Positions 35,360 to 44,119 of a stretch of 64,000 nucleotides of DNA are shown here, piece after piece. A program made the translations under genes and the position numbers. The notes under the pieces are model-generated. The model had not been told where the DNA came from. It ran no database searches and saw only the letters and a list, made by a program, of their open reading frames with translations. Position 1 is the first letter of the stretch, and each line of letters opens with the position of its first letter. The stretch covers positions 2,171,501-2,235,500 of the forward strand of contig NC_019680.1 of the NCBI RefSeq assembly GCF_000316685.1, given 5' to 3'. Source of the DNA: Synechococcus sp. PCC 6312 (GTDB lineage Bacteria; Cyanobacteriota; Cyanobacteriia; Thermosynechococcales; Thermosynechococcaceae).

Positions 35360-36802
35360 CTAAAGTACACCAAAGCCTTTCCGTTTCTTTTGTTTTTTCG
35401 GTTTCTTGCCTGCTCCCGGTCGTCCACCTGGATATCCCCCCTGGCCTGGCATTGGCATTCCCCCACCCCCAAACGGATTTCCCAGGCCTGGCATTCCGGG
35501 CATCCCCCCTTGGCCCATTTGCTGCATCATGGAGCGCATCCGTTGAAAGTCTGAGACGAGCTTGGCCACATCTTCTAATTTATGACCGGAACCTTGGGCG
35601 ACCCGTTTTTTGCGACTGGGAGAGTTGGCCAAAAGTTGCGGATTTTCCCGTTCTTGCCGCGTCATGGAATTAATCATAGATTCCGCCCGCTTGAGTTGGG
35701 ATTCCCCTTGCTCGAGTTGTTCGTTGGAGATTTTGCCCATCCCCGGAATCAGTTTCATAATTCCCCCCAAGGAACCCATATTTTTGAGGAGGCGGGTTTG
35801 CTTGAGGAAGTCATTAAAGTCAAATTGAGCTTCGAGGATTTTCCGAGTCATGTTCTCGGCATCGGCCAAGTCCACTTCTTCCTGGGCTTTTTCTACCAGG
35901 GTCAGTACATCCCCCATCCCCAAAATCCGTGAGGCGAGGCGATCTGGATAAAAGGGCTGCAGGGCTTCAACTTTTTCACCCACCCCAATGAACTTAATCG
36001 GTTGCCCGGAAATTTGCCGCACCGACAAGGCTGCCCCACCGCGGGTATCCCCATCCATTTTGGTGAGAATCGCCCCCGTAATACCGATCTGCTCATGGAA
36101 CGCCTGGGTTAGGTTGGCCGCCTCTTGTCCGGTCATGGCATCCACAACCAGAAGCACTTCATCGGGGGTGACTGTCTTTTTAATGTCCCCCAACTCCGCC
36201 ATCATGTCGGCATCAATTTGTAACCGCCCGGCCGTATCCACAATGACGGTATCAACGCCTAATTCCCGACCCTTGGCAATCCCCTGGCGGGCAATTTCAA
36301 CCGGATTAACCTCAGTGCCTAGCTCAAACACCGGGACATTAATTTGTTTTCCAAGCGTTAAAAGCTGGTCAATGGCGGCAGGGCGATAAATATCGGTGGC
36401 CACTAGAAGAGTGGTGCGGTTTTCTTTGCGGAGGTGAAGGGCTAGTTTGGCGGTGGCAGTGGTTTTTCCGGCCCCTTGTAACCCGGCCATAAGAATGACC
36501 GTAGGAGCCTGGCTGGCCTGGGCGAGCGGGACATTACTTTCCCCCATCACCGTGACCAGTTCATCGTAAACAATCTTGATAAACTGCTGATCCGGGCGGA
36601 CTCCGGCCACAACTTCGGCTCCTAAGGCCCGTTGGCGTACCTCTTCAATAAAGGTTTTGACGACCTGCAAGTTTACATCCGCTTCCAGCAAGGCCCGCCG
36701 CACTTCCCGCAAAGCATCCTGAATGTTCGTCTCGCTAATTTTGTCCTGGCCCCGTAAGGATTTCCAGGCCGACTCCAGACGATCCGCTAAGGCATCAAAC
36801 AT
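35360..36802 (-). CDS. ffh: Signal recognition particle protein Ffh (SRP54)
   Basis: Start taken at the ATG at 36802 (MFDALADRLESAWKSL), as in other Ffh proteins; an upstream in-frame start at 36844 would add 14 residues. Total 480 residues. The N domain is followed by the GTPase G domain with GLQGAGKTTATAKLA, DTAGRLQ and TKMDGDTRGGAALS, then the methionine-rich M domain ending MQQMGQGGMPGMPGLGN. It binds 4.5S-type RNA and targets nascent membrane proteins. The C-terminal Gly/Met/Pro-rich tail and KKPKKQKKRKGFGVL end are typical of cyanobacteria. Confidence 0.97.
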   Translation of the reverse strand: MFDALADRLESAWKSLRGQDKISETNIQDALREVRRALLEADVNLQVVKTFIEEVRQRALGAEVVAGVRPDQQFIKIVYDELVTVMGESNVPLAQASQAPTVILMAGLQGAGKTTATAKLALHLRKENRTTLLVATDIYRPAAIDQLLTLGKQINVPVFELGTEVNPVEIARQGIAKGRELGVDTVIVDTAGRLQIDADMMAELGDIKKTVTPDEVLLVVDAMTGQEAANLTQAFHEQIGITGAILTKMDGDTRGGAALSVRQISGQPIKFIGVGEKVEALQPFYPDRLASRILGMGDVLTLVEKAQEEVDLADAENMTRKILEAQFDFNDFLKQTRLLKNMGSLGGIMKLIPGMGKISNEQLEQGESQLKRAESMINSMTRQERENPQLLANSPSRKKRVAQGSGHKLEDVAKLVSDFQRMRSMMQQMGQGGMPGMPGLGNPFGGGGMPMPGQGGYPGGRPGAGKKPKKQKKRKGFGVL

Positions 36803-36971
36803 ATAGGCAATACTGAAGGAATCTTTATTTTGCCATACCAACACCGACCCCTCGAACTAAGCTCACCTATTTCTGGAATCTGGGGAGATTGCGGCTGTCC
36901 CCATGACTACGGCAAGATACGATAACAGCGCACTCTAGTCGAATTTATTGCCCCATCATCTGGGCTGTCCC

Positions 36972-38501
36972 ATGATTTTTCCCGATTTTAATCAGTTTCA
37001 CCACCTTGCCACCCAAGGGAACTTTATTCCGGTTTATCGGGAGTGGATCGCGGACTTAGAAACCCCGGTCTCGGCCTGGTATCGGTTCTGTGCCGGACAA
37101 CCCTATAGTTTCTTGTTGGAATCTGTGGAAGGGGGTGAACATCTGGGCCGCTATAGTCTTTTGGGCTGCGATCCCCTTTGGGTCTTAGAAACACGGGGGA
37201 CACAGACAACCCGAACTCATCGAAATGGCAGCGTTGAGACCTTTTGCGGCAATCCCTTTGAAATTTTGTCCCAGTGCCTGGCTCCCTACCATCCCGTCAA
37301 GCTACCAGAACTGCCCCTGGGAATTGGCGGCCTATTTGGGGCCTGGGGCTATGAGTTGATTCATTGGATTGAACCCCGTGTGCCGATTTATCCAGGCCAG
37401 TCTGATGATTTACCCGATGGCCTGTGGATGCAGGTGGATCAGTTATTGATTTTTGATCAGGTGAAGCGCAAGATTTGGGCCGTAGTGTATGGGGATTTAC
37501 GCCAGGCCCCGGATGTGAAAACTGCCTATGACCAGGCCTGTCGCCGTTTAGAACACCTGACCCAAAAATTGCAAACCCCTCTAGCAATCCAAGATACCCT
37601 CCTGGCCTGGCAACCGGAGAAAATCACCCCCAGCTTTACCAGCAATGTCAGCCCCGCCGAGTTTTGCAAAAATGTTGAAACGGCCAAAGACTATATTCGG
37701 GCCGGTGACATTTTCCAGGTGGTGCTCTCCCAACGGCTAACCACGACCTACAGGGGCGATCCTTTTGGCTTATATCGGTCACTGCGGCTCATTAATCCTT
37801 CCCCTTACATGGCCTATTTTCAGTTTGGGGATTGGCAGTTGATTGGCTCTAGCCCAGAAGTCATGGTTAAAGCCGAACATTCTCCTGATCACCCCGGTCA
37901 ACTCCAGGCCACCGTTCGCCCGATTGCCGGCACTCGCCCCCGCGGCCAGACCCCCTCAGAAGACCAGGCCTTGGCAGAGGATTTGTTAGCAGATCCGAAG
38001 GAAATTGCCGAACACGTCATGTTGGTGGATTTGGGCCGGAATGATTTAGGCCGGGTCTGCACCCAAGGCACGGTCAAGGTGGCGGAATTGATGGTGATTG
38101 AACGCTATTCCCATGTCATGCACATTGTCAGTAACGTGATTGGGGAATTGGCCCAAGACAAGACGGCCTGGGATCTCTTGCAAGCCTGTTTTCCCGCCGG
38201 AACGGTGAGCGGCGCGCCGAAAATTCGAGCCATGGAAATTATTCATGAATTGGAGGGCTGTCGGCGGGGGCTGTATTCCGGGGCCTATGGCTATTACGAC
38301 TTTGAAGGGCAGTTGAATACAGCAATTACGATTCGGACCATGATCGTGCGGGGCCTGGGTCATGGGCAACAACAAGTTTCTGTTCAGGCCGGGGCAGGGA
38401 TTGTCGCAGATTCAGAACCAGAAAAGGAATATCAAGAAACCCTCAATAAGGCGCGGGGGCTGTTGGAGGCAATTTCGGCGTTATCCGTTGTAATCAAATA
38501 A
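36972..38501 (+). CDS. trpE: Anthranilate synthase component I
   Basis: About 509 residues from the ATG at 36972; an in-frame TTG at 36948 is possible. Converts chorismate to anthranilate, the first tryptophan-specific step. The feedback-binding LLES motif (SFLLESVEGGEHLGRYSLLG) is intact. The catalytic half contains GDIFQVVLSQRLTT, IAGTRPRGQTPSEDQ, EHVMLVDLGRNDLGRV and AGTVSGAPKIRAMEII. No glutaminase domain is fused and no trpG lies nearby, so the glutamine amidotransferase must be encoded elsewhere. Confidence 0.95.
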   Translation: MIFPDFNQFHHLATQGNFIPVYREWIADLETPVSAWYRFCAGQPYSFLLESVEGGEHLGRYSLLGCDPLWVLETRGTQTTRTHRNGSVETFCGNPFEILSQCLAPYHPVKLPELPLGIGGLFGAWGYELIHWIEPRVPIYPGQSDDLPDGLWMQVDQLLIFDQVKRKIWAVVYGDLRQAPDVKTAYDQACRRLEHLTQKLQTPLAIQDTLLAWQPEKITPSFTSNVSPAEFCKNVETAKDYIRAGDIFQVVLSQRLTTTYRGDPFGLYRSLRLINPSPYMAYFQFGDWQLIGSSPEVMVKAEHSPDHPGQLQATVRPIAGTRPRGQTPSEDQALAEDLLADPKEIAEHVMLVDLGRNDLGRVCTQGTVKVAELMVIERYSHVMHIVSNVIGELAQDKTAWDLLQACFPAGTVSGAPKIRAMEIIHELEGCRRGLYSGAYGYYDFEGQLNTAITIRTMIVRGLGHGQQQVSVQAGAGIVADSEPEKEYQETLNKARGLLEAISALSVVIK

Positions 38502-38617
38502 TCGGACTATGGCCTGGGCGGGTGTGAAAATTTCAGCCCAATCTCGATAGCCGTTGGAGGGATGGGATAGCATAGGGCAAGAGCTTCATCAACCGTCAGA
38601 AAACAGGAGAAACCCTG

Positions 38618-39067
38618 ATGACTCCCGCAAATTCCCTCAGTTGGACGGCCTTTGTTATGACCTTGGCGGCGTTAACCAGTCCTCCTGTCTTGGCGGAATT
38701 ATCCCAGGCCCCGGATTCTGCCTCTCTTACTCCTAACCAAATTGAACATCGCCTTAGCCGGATCACCAACACCCTAAAAGCTACAGAAGCTCAGTTATCC
38801 CCGGAGCAAATTCCGGCCATGACAGAACTCAACGGGGGTGAAGGGGGCAGTGGGGCCGGAGGGGGGTTTGGTAATGCTCACAATGGTGGTGGTGGTTTTG
38901 CGAATACTCGGGGGCCAGGCTGGGCAAATACGGCCGGGGGTGGAGCTTTTGGAAATTCTCGGGGGCCGGGCTGGGTCAACGGCGGGGGCGGGGGTACATT
39001 TGTGAATAATGCTAATCCTTGGCGTAACGCCTGGGCAGATGGGAGCGGATTTATCAATCGGTATTAG
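38618..39067 (+). CDS. grrA1: GrrA-type RiPP precursor 1 (glycine-rich, radical-SAM modified)
   Basis: A 149-residue precursor with AGGAGA 7 bases before the ATG. A hydrophobic N-terminus (WTAFVMTLAALTSPPVLA) looks like a signal peptide. The leader contains IEHRLSRITNTL (about 42-53), shared with the next gene. The glycine-rich C-terminal core (about 72-149) holds repeated aromatic-X-Asn units: FGN, FAN, WAN, FGN, WVN, FVN, WRN and FIN. These fit the three-residue cyclophane sites of the GrrA/OscA family. Final product and role are unknown. Confidence 0.88.
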   Translation: MTPANSLSWTAFVMTLAALTSPPVLAELSQAPDSASLTPNQIEHRLSRITNTLKATEAQLSPEQIPAMTELNGGEGGSGAGGGFGNAHNGGGGFANTRGPGWANTAGGGAFGNSRGPGWVNGGGGGTFVNNANPWRNAWADGSGFINRY

Positions 39068-39099
39068 ATCTGAAGTTGCGTTTAATTAGGAATTAACTC

Positions 39100-39585
39100 A
39101 TGGCTGACTCTCCACACCTCAGTTGGGCTGCATTTGTTCTAGCTCTGGCCACCCTCACACCTTCCTCAGCGGCCGCGCAGGCAGACTATGCGCCCCAGGC
39201 CAATAACAGCCAATCAAATAATCCCGTAGAAACACGACTGTCCCGCATCTCCCACCATCTCCAGATGAATGCTGCCCAATGGACGGAAACTCCTAATGCA
39301 GTTGCTGAGGGTTTAGAGAGCTATATCTGGTTAGCGCGGGGCTTTGGCAATGTGAATAATCGCGGCGGCTGGGTGAACAATCGCGGGGGTGGCTGGGGAA
39401 ATAATGTCCGTGGCGGTGGTGGTTTTGTTAATACGCGGGGGCCGGGCTGGGTCAACGGGGGGCGCGGCACCTTTGTCAACACCAGCGGGCCGGGTTGGGC
39501 AAACGGGACAGGCGGCGGTGCATTTGCCAATTGGAATCCCTGGCGGAATGGTTGGGGCGATGGTGGTAGTTTTTGGAATTGGTAA
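39100..39585 (+). CDS. grrA2: GrrA-type RiPP precursor 2 (glycine-rich, radical-SAM modified)
   Basis: A 161-residue paralogue of the first precursor with AGGA 8 bases upstream. It has the same layout: signal-like N-terminus (SWAAFVLALATLTPSSAAA), leader motif VETRLSRISHHL (about 43-54) and a glycine-rich core from residue 80. Core units include FGN, WVN, WGN, FVN, WVN, FVN, WAN, FAN and WRN, ending in SFWNW. The two cores differ in number of units but share the GPGW(V/A)N and NPWRN blocks. It lies 9 bases upstream of the maturase gene. Confidence 0.88.
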   Translation: MADSPHLSWAAFVLALATLTPSSAAAQADYAPQANNSQSNNPVETRLSRISHHLQMNAAQWTETPNAVAEGLESYIWLARGFGNVNNRGGWVNNRGGGWGNNVRGGGGFVNTRGPGWVNGGRGTFVNTSGPGWANGTGGGAFANWNPWRNGWGDGGSFWNW

Positions 39586-39594
39586 GGTGGGTAA

Positions 39595-40815
39595 ATGACC
39601 CGATTGCAAGATAGCCCCCAGGCCAGTATCCCGACAAAGCCAGAGTTGAGTCAGTCCGTGGCGACAGATGTGGCAAACTTTGGCCCCTTACGGTTATTGG
39701 TGTTACAGCCAACCTCTTTTTGTAATCTGGATTGTGATTATTGCTATCTTCCCAATCGTCACCTGCACAATCGCCTTGACCTAGATTTAATTCAGCCAAT
39801 TTTTCAGCGGATTTTTTCTAGTCCCTTTGCCCGTGAGCATTTCACTATTTGTTGGCACGCGGGGGAACCTTTATCTGTCCCGGTGGATTACTATCGCCAG
39901 GCCTTTGACGTGATCCAGGCCACGAGTGATGAATTTAACCAGCAGGGGATTACCTTCGATATTTCCTTTCAAACCAATGGCCTATTAATCAACCCGGCCT
40001 GGTGTCAACTATTTCAGGATTATCCGGTTCATGTGGGAGTGAGTATTGACGGGCCAGCCTTTCTCCATGATGCCCATCGGCAAACCCGAACCGGCCTGGG
40101 CAGTCATCAAGGGGTGATGCGGGGAATTCAATGCCTCCATGATCATGACATTTATCCTTCGGTAATTGCCGTTTTAACCGCAGACTCCCTAGGTTATGCC
40201 GATGAAATCTATGATTTTTTTGACCAGCATCAGTTGCGGGATGTGGGTTTCAATATGGAAGAAACAGAAGGGATCCATGAACACTCATCCCTCAATAAAA
40301 CTGGCATAGAACTACGCTATCGGCAATTTATGGATCGGTTTTGGGAATTAGTGACAGCCAGTCAGGGGAATTTTCGGGTGCGGGAATTTGAGGCCATGTG
40401 CAATTTGATCTATACCAATGATCGCCTCACACAAACCGATATGAATTATCCCTTCGTGATTCTGAATGTGGATTATCAAGGGAACTTTTCTACCTTTGAT
40501 CCAGAGTTACTCTCGGTCAAAACAGAACGCTATGGTGACTTTATTTTGGGTAATGTTCTGACTGATAGTTTAGTGGATGTTTGTCAGACCCCTAAGTTTC
40601 AACAGATTTATGCTGATATGCAGGCCGGAGTGGCGCAATGTCGAGCGACTTGTCATTATTTTGGCCTGTGTGGGGGTGGAGCCGGGAGTAATAAATATTG
40701 GGAAAACGGCACATTTAATTGCACCGAAACCCTGGCCTGTCGCTATCGAACTCAAGTGATTGCCGATCTAGTGATTGATAAAATTGAAACCTCCCTTGGC
40801 CTGGCTCCTGTTTAG
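39595..40815 (+). CDS. grrM: Radical SAM/SPASM cyclophane-forming maturase GrrM
   Basis: A 406-residue enzyme. The radical SAM cysteines are C43, C47 and C50 (CNLDCDYC), followed by ICWHAGEPL and the GVSIDGP motif. The C-terminal SPASM region has cysteines in CRATCHYFGLCGGG and CTETLACRYR for auxiliary iron-sulfur clusters. In the GrrM/OscB family such enzymes make a carbon-carbon bond between an aromatic side chain and the residue two positions on. Position right after two GrrA-like precursors strongly supports this. AGGTGGG precedes the ATG. No dedicated protease or exporter is visible beside it. Confidence 0.93.
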   Translation: MTRLQDSPQASIPTKPELSQSVATDVANFGPLRLLVLQPTSFCNLDCDYCYLPNRHLHNRLDLDLIQPIFQRIFSSPFAREHFTICWHAGEPLSVPVDYYRQAFDVIQATSDEFNQQGITFDISFQTNGLLINPAWCQLFQDYPVHVGVSIDGPAFLHDAHRQTRTGLGSHQGVMRGIQCLHDHDIYPSVIAVLTADSLGYADEIYDFFDQHQLRDVGFNMEETEGIHEHSSLNKTGIELRYRQFMDRFWELVTASQGNFRVREFEAMCNLIYTNDRLTQTDMNYPFVILNVDYQGNFSTFDPELLSVKTERYGDFILGNVLTDSLVDVCQTPKFQQIYADMQAGVAQCRATCHYFGLCGGGAGSNKYWENGTFNCTETLACRYRTQVIADLVIDKIETSLGLAPV

Positions 40816-41049
40816 ATTTCTCTTAAGCAAACTTGGAGTGGGAATCAATAAAAGGAATAGCTAGTGTCAATAGAGGATTCTGCCAGACCAATGACTCACT
40901 ATAGCCTTACTCATTTAGGGCTCTTATTGGGATAAGTCATAAAATACTTTATGGGTAATCTTTTTAAGGCTTCTACTCTCTCAGAACAATCTGCGTAACG
41001 CGATAACTGAACGTTATTCTCATTCTATTCGATAGTCTATCTCTCTTCC

Positions 41050-41502
41050 TTAGGCCACTGAGGAGTATGGTTTGAATTTCCCCATAACCGGAGGCGAAAG
41101 GAAAACGCGTACAACGAGTTCAAAAGAAAATGGTTCTTCTCTATTCCAGGGTAACAGATACATCATTCGGGCTAATGGGCAGTAATTAAAGAAAAGATTT
41201 GCCGCAAGACCGATAGTAGTTATGTACATCAGAATCACCATGTATGAAACATAAGTCCCAATAGCTACCCAACAAAAATATGCGATTCTGACTTGCGCCG
41301 GAAATACGACCAATCGAAAACGAACAAGAAATAATACTAGCAGGGTATGGGCAGCAGAAAAGATAACTACATACTCGTAGAACATTCGGTCAAACATACC
41401 TGTAACCAAGCCAATCCAGGTAACAAACCACAGGAGCCAAACTAATCGCTTCCTGAAAGGTTGCCGTATCTGATCCCAAAGAGAATAATATTGAGGTGTC
41501 AT
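41050..41502 (-). CDS. Hypothetical integral membrane protein
   Basis: A 150-residue protein with three or four membrane helices (about residues 20-37, 42-61, 72-94 and 97-112). A strong AGGAGG lies 8 bases before the ATG, so expression is likely. The N-terminus is polar and basic (MTPQYYSLWDQIRQPFRKR). I do not recognise a family. The gene lies in an AT-rich stretch with almost none of the genome's GGCCTGG word, so acquisition is possible. Not clearly linked to the neighbouring RiPP cluster. Confidence 0.7.
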   Translation of the reverse strand: MTPQYYSLWDQIRQPFRKRLVWLLWFVTWIGLVTGMFDRMFYEYVVIFSAAHTLLVLFLVRFRLVVFPAQVRIAYFCWVAIGTYVSYMVILMYITTIGLAANLFFNYCPLARMMYLLPWNREEPFSFELVVRVFLSPPVMGKFKPYSSVA

Positions 41503-41607
41503 TTTTCTAATCCTCCTAATTGGGGTTGATCAAATTGTTTAACTATAAACTATACCAATCATTTCTATATATAACCCCGAAATGTTGCAACAGCAAGAAT
41601 TTTTGAT

Positions 41608-41742
41608 CTAATAAATAAATGGTGTGCTAGGCTCTTGAATCCAAGCAATAGATAAATTCTTCCTATACCAAGTGTCGGCCGTTAGATAGTGATTAAGAAC
41701 TACCTGATTGCTTCATTCTTCTAAAGCTAACTCAATAGACAT
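41608..41742 (-). pseudogene. Possible interrupted short gene
   Basis: A frame opens with an ATG at 41742 after a good GGGAG site (8 bases) and reads MSIELALEE, then TGA (41713-41715), then continues SNQVVLNHYLTADTWYRKN to a TAG at 41608. The strong ribosome-binding site and protein-like sequence beyond the stop suggest a gene broken by a nonsense change. It is too short to be sure. The rest of 41503-41792 is AT-rich and shows nothing else. Confidence 0.2.
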
Positions 41743-41792
41743 AGTGAACTCCCTTTGTCTTAAGCTTCCATAATTGAACAGGCCATGGCCCA

Positions 41793-43154
41793 CTAACTCT
41801 GGATAACCTGATAGAATCGCCCATTTTTAATTTGAACTAAACCCTGACAAGTGGGACAACTAAATCGCCACATTTTACCGAGTAGGACTTTCAAGGGTTG
41901 GCCACAATGGGGACAAGGGCCGCGCAACACTTCTTGATCCCCCATCATATAAGCTCCACCAATCACCATCGGCAGGCCAATCACGGTTCCCAGGCCGGTG
42001 GCACAAAACCCAACTCCCATCACCAACCCAGTCAACCCGACTACTTTCGCTTCTTGATCGCGGGGAACTCGTTCAATCTTTGGGATCGTGTACTTGGGCA
42101 AGATATTGGGATTCTGGGCCGGGTCTAAGTCAGGGGTAGCTTGATCAGGCAGTTTTTTACGGGGAGGAGTAGAATCGTCCGGTTGTGGGTTTGGAGACTC
42201 CGGGGCCTGGGGGGGATTAGGGCCTGGAGATAGTTCTGCGTCCCAAAGATCGGTAGTGAGTGAGTCCAGGAATGGTTTTGGCTCTATTGGCGGTGGAGGG
42301 GTGGCCAGGCCAGGTATATGCATATCCAAAGCAGGGATTTCAGGTGATTCTATGGCTTCTAAAAGGGAAAACGTCTCGGATAAGGGGGGCTGAGTTGTCG
42401 GTAATTCCTGGTTAGCTGGCGGTTTGGCATTATCCTCTGGCTCTGGGATCAGGTCAGCAAATTGATGGGTTAAAATTTCCTCCAGCTTGGCTTCAATATG
42501 GGTGAGGAGTTCGGCCGTAGTCAGTTCTGAGTTTTTTTCTGTCTCCCCTGAGTGGATCGCGGGTGTCATTGCCGGGGCGGCTGGTTTAACTTCAGGGAGT
42601 GCCTCTATTGATTTCAGATGCTCAGATTCAGAGGTTTGGTTAGTTTCCTGATGGGTTGGATCAAGCTCTAATGGTTCTGGAGATGTCCGGCCTGGGGCAA
42701 AAAAGGATTCTAAGGTTAAGGGAATCGGCGGTTGTTTTCCTGGGGGGGTGAGAGGTTGACGGTTGACAAAGGTTTTGGCGGAAAGGGGAGGTTTTTCGGT
42801 AGTGGGTTTGAAGGGCTGAATCTCTCGTTTGGCTTTGGCTAGAGGGGTCTCTGGGACTGGGCTGCTGCCTGTAAATTCAAAGTTGGTCTGCCAATCGGGA
42901 ATCCCTAAACAGCGGGCTTGAAGATGAACGGTTAAGGATTCTTGGAAGTTGAGTTTATCTAGGGCTTTTTGAATCAGAGAGATGGCCGGAACCGGGTTAA
43001 TTCTTTGGGCCGCATTCAACATGATATTGATCCCCCAGGCCTGGTGCGTAACGGTGGGCCGAATATTGCGGGGGACTAAAACGCTGTTTAAGAGATTAGC
43101 TAAGGCTGAAGCAACGAGATGGGGCTGAGTATCCCAAACAGAGGGAGTTAACAT
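41793..43154 (-). CDS. Hypothetical protein with Pro-rich middle and C-terminal zinc ribbon
   Basis: A 453-residue protein. The N-terminal 110 residues form a compact domain (HLVASALANLLNSVLVP, MLNAAQRINPVPAISLIQKAL). A long Pro/Glu/Thr-rich disordered region spans about 115-360. Near residue 375-400 a hydrophobic segment (VGLTGLVMGVGFCATGLG) may be membrane-embedded. The end has a four-cysteine zinc ribbon, CPHCGQPL and CPTCQGLV. No known family is recognised. Head to head with thiD, 76 bases apart. Confidence 0.8.
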   Translation of the reverse strand: MLTPSVWDTQPHLVASALANLLNSVLVPRNIRPTVTHQAWGINIMLNAAQRINPVPAISLIQKALDKLNFQESLTVHLQARCLGIPDWQTNFEFTGSSPVPETPLAKAKREIQPFKPTTEKPPLSAKTFVNRQPLTPPGKQPPIPLTLESFFAPGRTSPEPLELDPTHQETNQTSESEHLKSIEALPEVKPAAPAMTPAIHSGETEKNSELTTAELLTHIEAKLEEILTHQFADLIPEPEDNAKPPANQELPTTQPPLSETFSLLEAIESPEIPALDMHIPGLATPPPPIEPKPFLDSLTTDLWDAELSPGPNPPQAPESPNPQPDDSTPPRKKLPDQATPDLDPAQNPNILPKYTIPKIERVPRDQEAKVVGLTGLVMGVGFCATGLGTVIGLPMVIGGAYMMGDQEVLRGPCPHCGQPLKVLLGKMWRFSCPTCQGLVQIKNGRFYQVIQS

Positions 43155-43230
43155 AAAGTCAGGAATGGTCAGACGGGAAAGGTAGGATTGATCTGCACCA
43201 TTCTTTATCTAATGTCCAGTATAGCCAGCC

Positions 43231-44064
43231 ATGCAGTTGCCTACCGCTTCCAATTCCCAAACTGTCCCGCCGGTGGTTTTGACGGTTGCGGGTTCCGATA
43301 GTGGGGGTGGGGCCGGAATCCAGGCCGATCTGCGTACCTTTGCCAGTTATCGAGTTCATGGGACTGTAGTTGTGACGGCCGTTACCGCCCAAAATACCCT
43401 CGGTGTGCAACGGGTGGATGCCCTGAGTCCAGAATCCATAAGTGCCCAATTCCAGGCCCTGCTAAGTGATCTTAAAATTCAGGCGCTCAAAACCGGTGTG
43501 CTCGTCAATGCCCCATTGGTCGAAACAGTTGCCAATCATCTGAAAACTTTGAACCTCAGCAACATTGTTGTGGATCCGGTTATGGTCTCGCGGGCGGGGT
43601 CAGTTTTTGTTGATTCAGCCACAATTGCAGCCCTGAAATCCAGCTTAATTCCCCAGGCCTTGATTCTCACCCCCAACCGTTACGAGGCCCAAATTCTGGC
43701 AGAAATGGAAATCACGACTCTGAACGAAATGAAAATAGCGGCTGAGAAAATTTTGGCTTTGGGTTGCCGATCTGTTTTGGTTAAAGGGGGCGGCATGACA
43801 GGCGAACTCCGGGGCCTGGATGTGTGGGCTAGTTCGCAACAGTTAGAAACTTTCCAAACCGAACTGATTGAAACTCCGCATACCCATGGCAGTGGATGTA
43901 CTTTAGCCGCCGCAATTACCGCCAACCTGGCCTGGGGTGAGACACCGCTAACGGCCATTCAAAAGGCTAAGAATTTCGTTACCCAAGCTCTCAAACACAG
44001 CTATCCAATTGGTTCTGGCCAAGGCCCCTTAGGTCACTTTTATGTTGAATTTCCCACTGCCTAA
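43231..44064 (+). CDS. thiD: Hydroxymethylpyrimidine/phosphomethylpyrimidine kinase
   Basis: A 277-residue ribokinase-fold enzyme that phosphorylates HMP and HMP-phosphate for thiamine synthesis. Signature motifs: [18 protein letters not shown] near residue 20, [14 protein letters not shown] near 111, [11 protein letters not shown] near 146 and the catalytic loop [17 protein letters not shown] near 217. No other thiamine gene is adjacent and no TPP riboswitch is visible in the 76-base upstream gap. Confidence 0.96.
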   Translation: MQLPTASNSQTVPPVVLTVAGSDSGGGAGIQADLRTFASYRVHGTVVVTAVTAQNTLGVQRVDALSPESISAQFQALLSDLKIQALKTGVLVNAPLVETVANHLKTLNLSNIVVDPVMVSRAGSVFVDSATIAALKSSLIPQALILTPNRYEAQILAEMEITTLNEMKIAAEKILALGCRSVLVKGGGMTGELRGLDVWASSQQLETFQTELIETPHTHGSGCTLAAAITANLAWGETPLTAIQKAKNFVTQALKHSYPIGSGQGPLGHFYVEFPTA

Positions 44065-44119
44065 ATTATGAGAATTAACATTATTAACCAGGAAACAGTT
44101 GGAGCCAATGAGTGATCAC

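Noticed and set aside
39321..39609. Proline-rich minus-strand frames over grrA2
   Set aside because: They are the complement of glycine codons in the precursor core.
43155..43230. TPP riboswitch upstream of thiD
   Set aside because: The gap is too short and lacks the conserved CTGAGA and ACCTGATCTGG-like elements.
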